From assembly GCA_905183005.1 (NCBI GenBank), contig CAJJDO010000077.1, positions 340,152 to 404,151 of the forward strand: 64,000 nucleotides of DNA, written 5' to 3'. Source of the DNA: Paramecium pentaurelia (Eukaryota; Ciliophora; Oligohymenophorea; Peniculida; Parameciidae). Every line of letters begins with the position of its first letter. Within the stretch, counting starts at the first letter, position 1. The notes beneath the pieces are model-generated. The model searched no databases. It was given only the letters and a program-made list of their open reading frames with translations, and had not been told where the DNA came from. The translations under genes were made by a program, and so were the position numbers. Shown one piece after another: positions 59,935 to 64,000 of the stretch.

Positions 59935-61613
59935 ATGGAAGATTTCTATGTTTAGTTTAAAGAGTTTTATGATAAAGTGAAAGACATCACGAATGTTAGG
60001 TTTGCCTATATGAAAGAATTGTATAATCTAGGATTAGAACAATTCCCAGACAACCTAGAGATTTTAAACTTCCAAAAAAATAACTAACTTAGCATACAGT
60101 CAGGAAACACTAAATTAAAAAAGAACTGGTCAGATGAAGATAAAAGAATCTTAATATGGATTATTGGAAAGTACATGGCTTACCATAAACGAGATTTCAA
60201 ACAAATTGTAATGTTTTAAACTATAATCTTTTATTAGTGTGAAGAAGACTGGTAGAATATATCATCTATGATGTTAAGAAGAGACTCTTTCCAATGTAAG
60301 TAAAAGTGGCTATAGATGTTGAAGTTACCACTTCAATAAGCTCCATGGGGACAAAACGAAGATGAAGCCTTAGTTCGAATAATAAGTGAATTTCAGGCTT
60401 AGAATAAAGGAAATAAATGGAGTTAAATTGCAACTGAACTCAATAAAACAACTGGTTTGAATGTTCATAGAAATGGAAAGTAATGTAGAGAGAGATGGAA
60501 TAATCACTTAAATCCGTCAATTAATAGGTAAATATAATATAATAAATGAGAAATCCTTGGCAATAATTGGAGGATTTGGAACTTATGAAGTTGGCAATTT
60601 AAAATGGGAAAAAGTGGGCATTAATTTCTAAAAAATTGAAATTATAGAGGAGTGAAAATAATGTGAAGAATAGATTTAATTGTTTAATGAGAAAGGAAAA
60701 AAGTGGCAAAAATATACCATAATCTTAAGATGAAAGTGATAATGATAATTAGGAATCTTATTTATCTGATCCATCAGCTGAAGAATTAAGTCCGGAAGAG
60801 ATTAAATAAATACAAGCTATAATTAAGAAGATAGAATGGAGAATGAAATAAGATGGTTCTTCTTATGAAATTAAATAAGAACATTAAGATTAAGTGTCAA
60901 AGAAGGTTTAATTAGATAGAAGAGCTTTAAAAACAAAATAATAATAATAAGATAATGGAAACAACAACAATAAAGTCTAAAATGTTAATAATTTTAATAA
61001 TATTAACATTAATATTGAAAACTTTACACCTTCTACTTTGAACTAGCATGGAAATAATAATAATAATTAAATTTAATTCTAAGTTTTGGAATATAATCAA
61101 AATGAAGATTAGAGTTAATTATCTTTCTGTTTAGTAAACAAAGAAAAAGGGTTTATATATTTTTTAAATTAAGAATAATTTAACAATTATGTTAAAACTT
61201 AAAATCAAATCAACAATAACTAATTGATTAATTTATCTAGTTTTTTAGGAGCCTAACCTGCAGCAAATAACTTGAATTTTACTAATAACATTTCTATAAA
61301 TCCAAATATTGAACTTGGTTAATAATAAAATCAATAAACTAATAATTTAGAATGTTTTTCTGAACATTAAAGTTTGAATTCTTATTATTATTAATGTTTG
61401 GCCATGAACAATCAAATGAATTTTAATTAACTTCCACCAACTCGATCATATCTAAATTTGCCAACTCATTTAAATAACAATTTTACTTCCAATCCATAAT
61501 ATCTCTCTGGCTATAATTATCATGTGACATGCTATTAATAATAATAATAATAATAATAATAACCACCTTAGATGATGTATTAATCATAAACTAGTGACAA
61601 ACTAGATCTTTGA
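59935..61613 (+). CDS. Three-repeat Myb-type DNA-binding protein with Gln/Asn-rich tail
   Basis: About 541-551 residues, depending on whether an in-frame 30-nt segment at 60208-60237 is an intron; a second, 23-nt intron is required. Repeats: R1 KNWSDEDKRILIWIIGKYMA ... DWQNISSMMLRRDSFQCKQK then W; R2 APWGQNEDEALVRIISEFQA, NKWSQIATELNKTTG ... QCRERWNNHLNPSI; R3 NPWQQLEDLELMKLAIQNGK, KWALISKKLKLQRSENNVKN then RF. R3 is a textbook Myb (W...ED..L....G..W..I...L..R....V.NR). The tail is Asn/Gln-rich and ends in nine consecutive TAA-encoded glutamines. A sequence-specific DNA-binding protein; paralogous to the other Myb gene. Confidence 0.93.
61536..61562 (+). repeat. (TAA)9 codon repeat encoding polyglutamine
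   Basis: Nine consecutive TAA triplets in frame at the end of the second Myb gene, read as nine Gln in this code. A microsatellite inside coding sequence, liable to length change. Confidence 0.85.
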
Positions 61614-61784
61614 TTTATATTATTAGATTTAATTTTTAACAATATTTTTGATTTCGAAAGTCAAATGTAAAAATAGAATAAAAGTAAGACTATTATTATA
61701 GGAAAGATGAAATTTTTTTGTTTTTTGATAAAATTGTATTTTATAAATAAATAGTTAATATTAACATTAAAGTGATGTTAATAT

Positions 61785-63620
61785 TCAACCTTAAATAGTT
61801 GTTCTAACATTTTAAGCTTTTGATTACATTACAACATCTGTAGAAAATTTACATTGTTGTTTCTAATTATATATATAAATTGAATCTTACTGATTAAATC
61901 ATGATCATATCATCTTCTTTATTATTTAATTTCCTTCCGTTCTCTTCAGAATTGGTGATATCACAGATAGGAAAGACTTTAAAAATTTATGACTAATGTA
62001 ACTATTGTTATTATTAGTTTCCTTATAATTGTTGTTGTTGTTAATCATTATTGAATTCAAATAATGTTGAGAATGATTTAGGTGACAAAATACAAGATCC
62101 ATATGGTATCGTTGTTCTGTTGGTTTAATGAAACTTATTTGAGAGATCTGCTTTTTATTGCTTGTGCAAAGCAAGTAATAATTATAATTCTCTCTCTTGT
62201 CTTTATTCTAAATCTTGCAAGGTTTCATCATTTTATGTGATCTAAAAAGTTAAAATAAAATTATACATAGTATTCTTTATATTGCTTGCTAAATTATTAT
62301 TCAATTGAGAAATCTTCAACAGTATCAATACTTAACTTATTTTATTATTCACAATGTCTTACTTCAGATTATTTCATTGAATTAGGATTAAAATCATGAA
62401 AGAGGATGAGTTTATTAGTTTAATTTATAACATGATTATTAATATGATTATTAGTTGTAGTTCCTTTAAGTTCACTAATATTTTTAGATAAATTATTTTT
62501 GAAGAAGGAAGAATCTATTTAATAAAAGAAATGAATTACTTTTGCTATCATGTGAAATCTAATTCAGGAGAGATTCATTTAATTAAACAGGAGAATTATC
62601 TTCATCATTGTTGGTGGATTAAAAATATTAATGCAAGAGTTAAGTTGCAGTGGGTCTTTCATTTGCAGGTTTAAGACATCTAATTTTAATTATTGTATTT
62701 TTACTCCAAAATGATGGATTTAATTTTTTCATTTAATACACCTTCTAAACTTTAAGGTTTTTGTGCTTCCATTACTTTTTTAATTATTTAACCTGTGCCA
62801 CCTTTACATTCACAAAAAGGTTTCATTCCAGTAACTATTTCTAGAATGCACATGCCAAAAGCATAAATGTCAACCTTTGTGTCATAATTTCCATGATAAA
62901 TTTCAGGTGCCATAAATTCTGGAGTTCCTAATACTGAACTTGTATTATTTGATTGCATTCTCTTATTTAATATTTAATGATTACTAGATAGATAATCCAA
63001 GGTCTCCTATTTTTAACTCATTATTATTGGTATCAATCAATATATTTTCGCATTTTAAATCTCTATGGATAATATTTTATTAATGTATATATTCTAGTCC
63101 TTCCAATATCTGTTTACACCAATATCTAATAATTTTTAGTTTTGGTCTTGTTATTCTTCTAAGGTAACTAATTTATAATACTTTCAAATTTACTTTTTCA
63201 ACGAACCTCCATTAACAATTTCTGTAATAAAAACAATTTCTTTCTTTGATTTGCTCTACCAAGAATGAACAAAACTAATAATGTTTTTGTGTTTCAATGT
63301 TTTCAATATTGCAATTTCTTACTTGGCTCTTCTTATTTCATCTACAACAAATCTAGATTTTAAAATACCCCCAGAAACATTCATTAATTAAAAAACATTC
63401 CATGCAACTTCACATCCACTTTCATTATCATAACCTCTGTAAACACTTTTATATGCTCCTTTCCCAATCTCTTCATTATACTAAAATATATGTTATTTTT
63501 TAATACCTTACTAAAACGACCCGTTGGATCATTTTCAATTATTTAAGATGTTTATTCTTCATCCTCAGATGAAAGAGACTTGTCATCATTTATGTTTTAA
63601 ATTATTTCACCAGAGTTCAT
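61785..63620 (-). CDS. WNK-type Ser/Thr protein kinase
   Basis: About 560 residues with several 25-28-nt introns. The kinase domain: EIGKGAYKSVYRGYDNESGC then EVAWNVFQLM. As in WNKs, the lysine normally in VAIK is absent (VAWN) and a Lys sits in the glycine loop (GAYKSV). Further motifs: IISFVHSWQSKSKKEIVFIT, EIVNGGSLKK, LEYIHQQNIIHRDLKCENIL, IGDLGLS (DLG), SSVLGTPEFMAPEIYHGNYD and KVDIYAFGMCILEIVTGMKP, all WNK-like. The tail has a coiled coil (LQDLEQRQERELQLLLALHK) as in plant and animal WNKs. These kinases sense osmotic or chloride changes. The stop at 61785-61787 requires two tail introns; a different-frame 109-codon frame here is antisplice shadow. Confidence 0.93.
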
Positions 63621-63860
63621 AACAAACAATAATTAAATTACCTCAACTTTTTGTATATATGAATTAATCAAATCTTATATAAGGATCATATTGCGTACTT
63701 TAATTTGGTCATCTTTCACACTTTCATATCATTTTGAATTTTACTTCAAGTCTTTTGACATAGTATTGAACTTAGAAGACCATTTTGTAACAATTGTTAA
63801 AATTGTATATTTACTACCTCTAAAACCTAAATATATAATATATAAATATAATTAAATTCA

Positions 63861-64000
63861 ATGGGAGCATTATATAAATGTTAAACCAATTATTAATGCT
63901 CAGAGAGTCTGATTGATTTGATTCTAAGTAGTGGGATTCTGTATTATTTTATAATGAAAGCTAAAATCATGTTTGAAAGGAATAATGGAATATTATTATT
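63861..64000 (+). CDS. Start of a gene running off the right edge (uncertain)
   Basis: ATG 63861 opens a frame to the window end without TGA: MGALYKCQTNYQCSESLIDL and onward. Gly2 with a nearby Cys would allow N-terminal lipidation. The alternative frame around 63920-63975 (DSKQWDSVLFYNESQNHV) has better composition, so a short intron may shift the frame. Only ~46 codons are visible; no family can be named. Confidence 0.35.

Noticed and set aside
61905..62231. Separate minus-strand gene of 109 residues (MMKPCKIQNKDKRENYNYYL)
   Set aside because: After a 25-nt intron, another frame of the same DNA gives the WNK coiled-coil tail (LQDLEQRQERELQLLLALHK), so this frame is a shadow of the WNK 3' end.

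Overview
The window is macronuclear-type DNA from a ciliate, most likely a Paramecium. The evidence is internal. The sequence is very AT-rich. Nearly every gene reads through only if TAA and TAG are translated (as glutamine), and TGA is the only stop. Exons are joined by tiny GT..AG introns, mostly 22-31 nt. One gene encodes a trichocyst-matrix-type protein. With the standard code every gene looks shattered. I translated both strands by eye with TGA as the sole stop and placed introns wherever the frame had to be restored; most resulting gene models are exact multiples of three.

Layout. 0-7.5 kb: 3' end of a large membrane protein, 3-hydroxybutyrate-dehydrogenase-like SDR, phospholipid scramblase, multipass membrane protein, NLI/FCP1-type phosphatase, PX-domain protein. 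8-13.5 kb: acylated MGGAC protein, coiled-coil protein, secreted H-type-lectin-like protein, basic protein. 13.6-19.4 kb: HSF-type transcription factor, RCC1/coiled-coil protein, small membrane protein, CCT-motif protein, uncharacterised protein. 19.5-28.5 kb: GSK3 kinase, low-complexity protein, triple-PH protein, coiled-coil protein, glycerol kinase, ribosomal protein L27a, thiamine pyrophosphokinase. 28.8-39.2 kb: Atg14/UVRAG-like protein, EGF-repeat secreted protein, Cys-rich-tail protein, a 5-kb membrane-protein gene, B-type cyclin. 39.7-47.3 kb: cyclic-nucleotide-type K+ channel, ZnT zinc transporter, trichocyst matrix protein, unknown gene, YCII protein. 47.3-64 kb: Kelch plus MORC-like protein, basic protein, AGC kinase, two paralogous three-repeat Myb proteins flanking the class III PI3-kinase Vps34, WNK kinase, and the start of one more gene.

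The genes are ordinary unlinked eukaryotic loci, with no operons. They are packed on both strands, with convergent ends as close as 34 bp and divergent starts as close as 11 bp. Several belong to shared processes without implying co-regulation: signalling kinases (GSK3, AGC, WNK), a possible PI3K-complex pair (Vps34 and the Atg14/UVRAG-like protein), and DNA-binding regulators (HSF, CCT, two Mybs). I saw no tRNA, rRNA, CRISPR array, transposon or telomere repeat. The most unusual item is the Kelch protein whose C-terminal half looks like a MORC ATPase/S5 module with degraded catalytic motifs.
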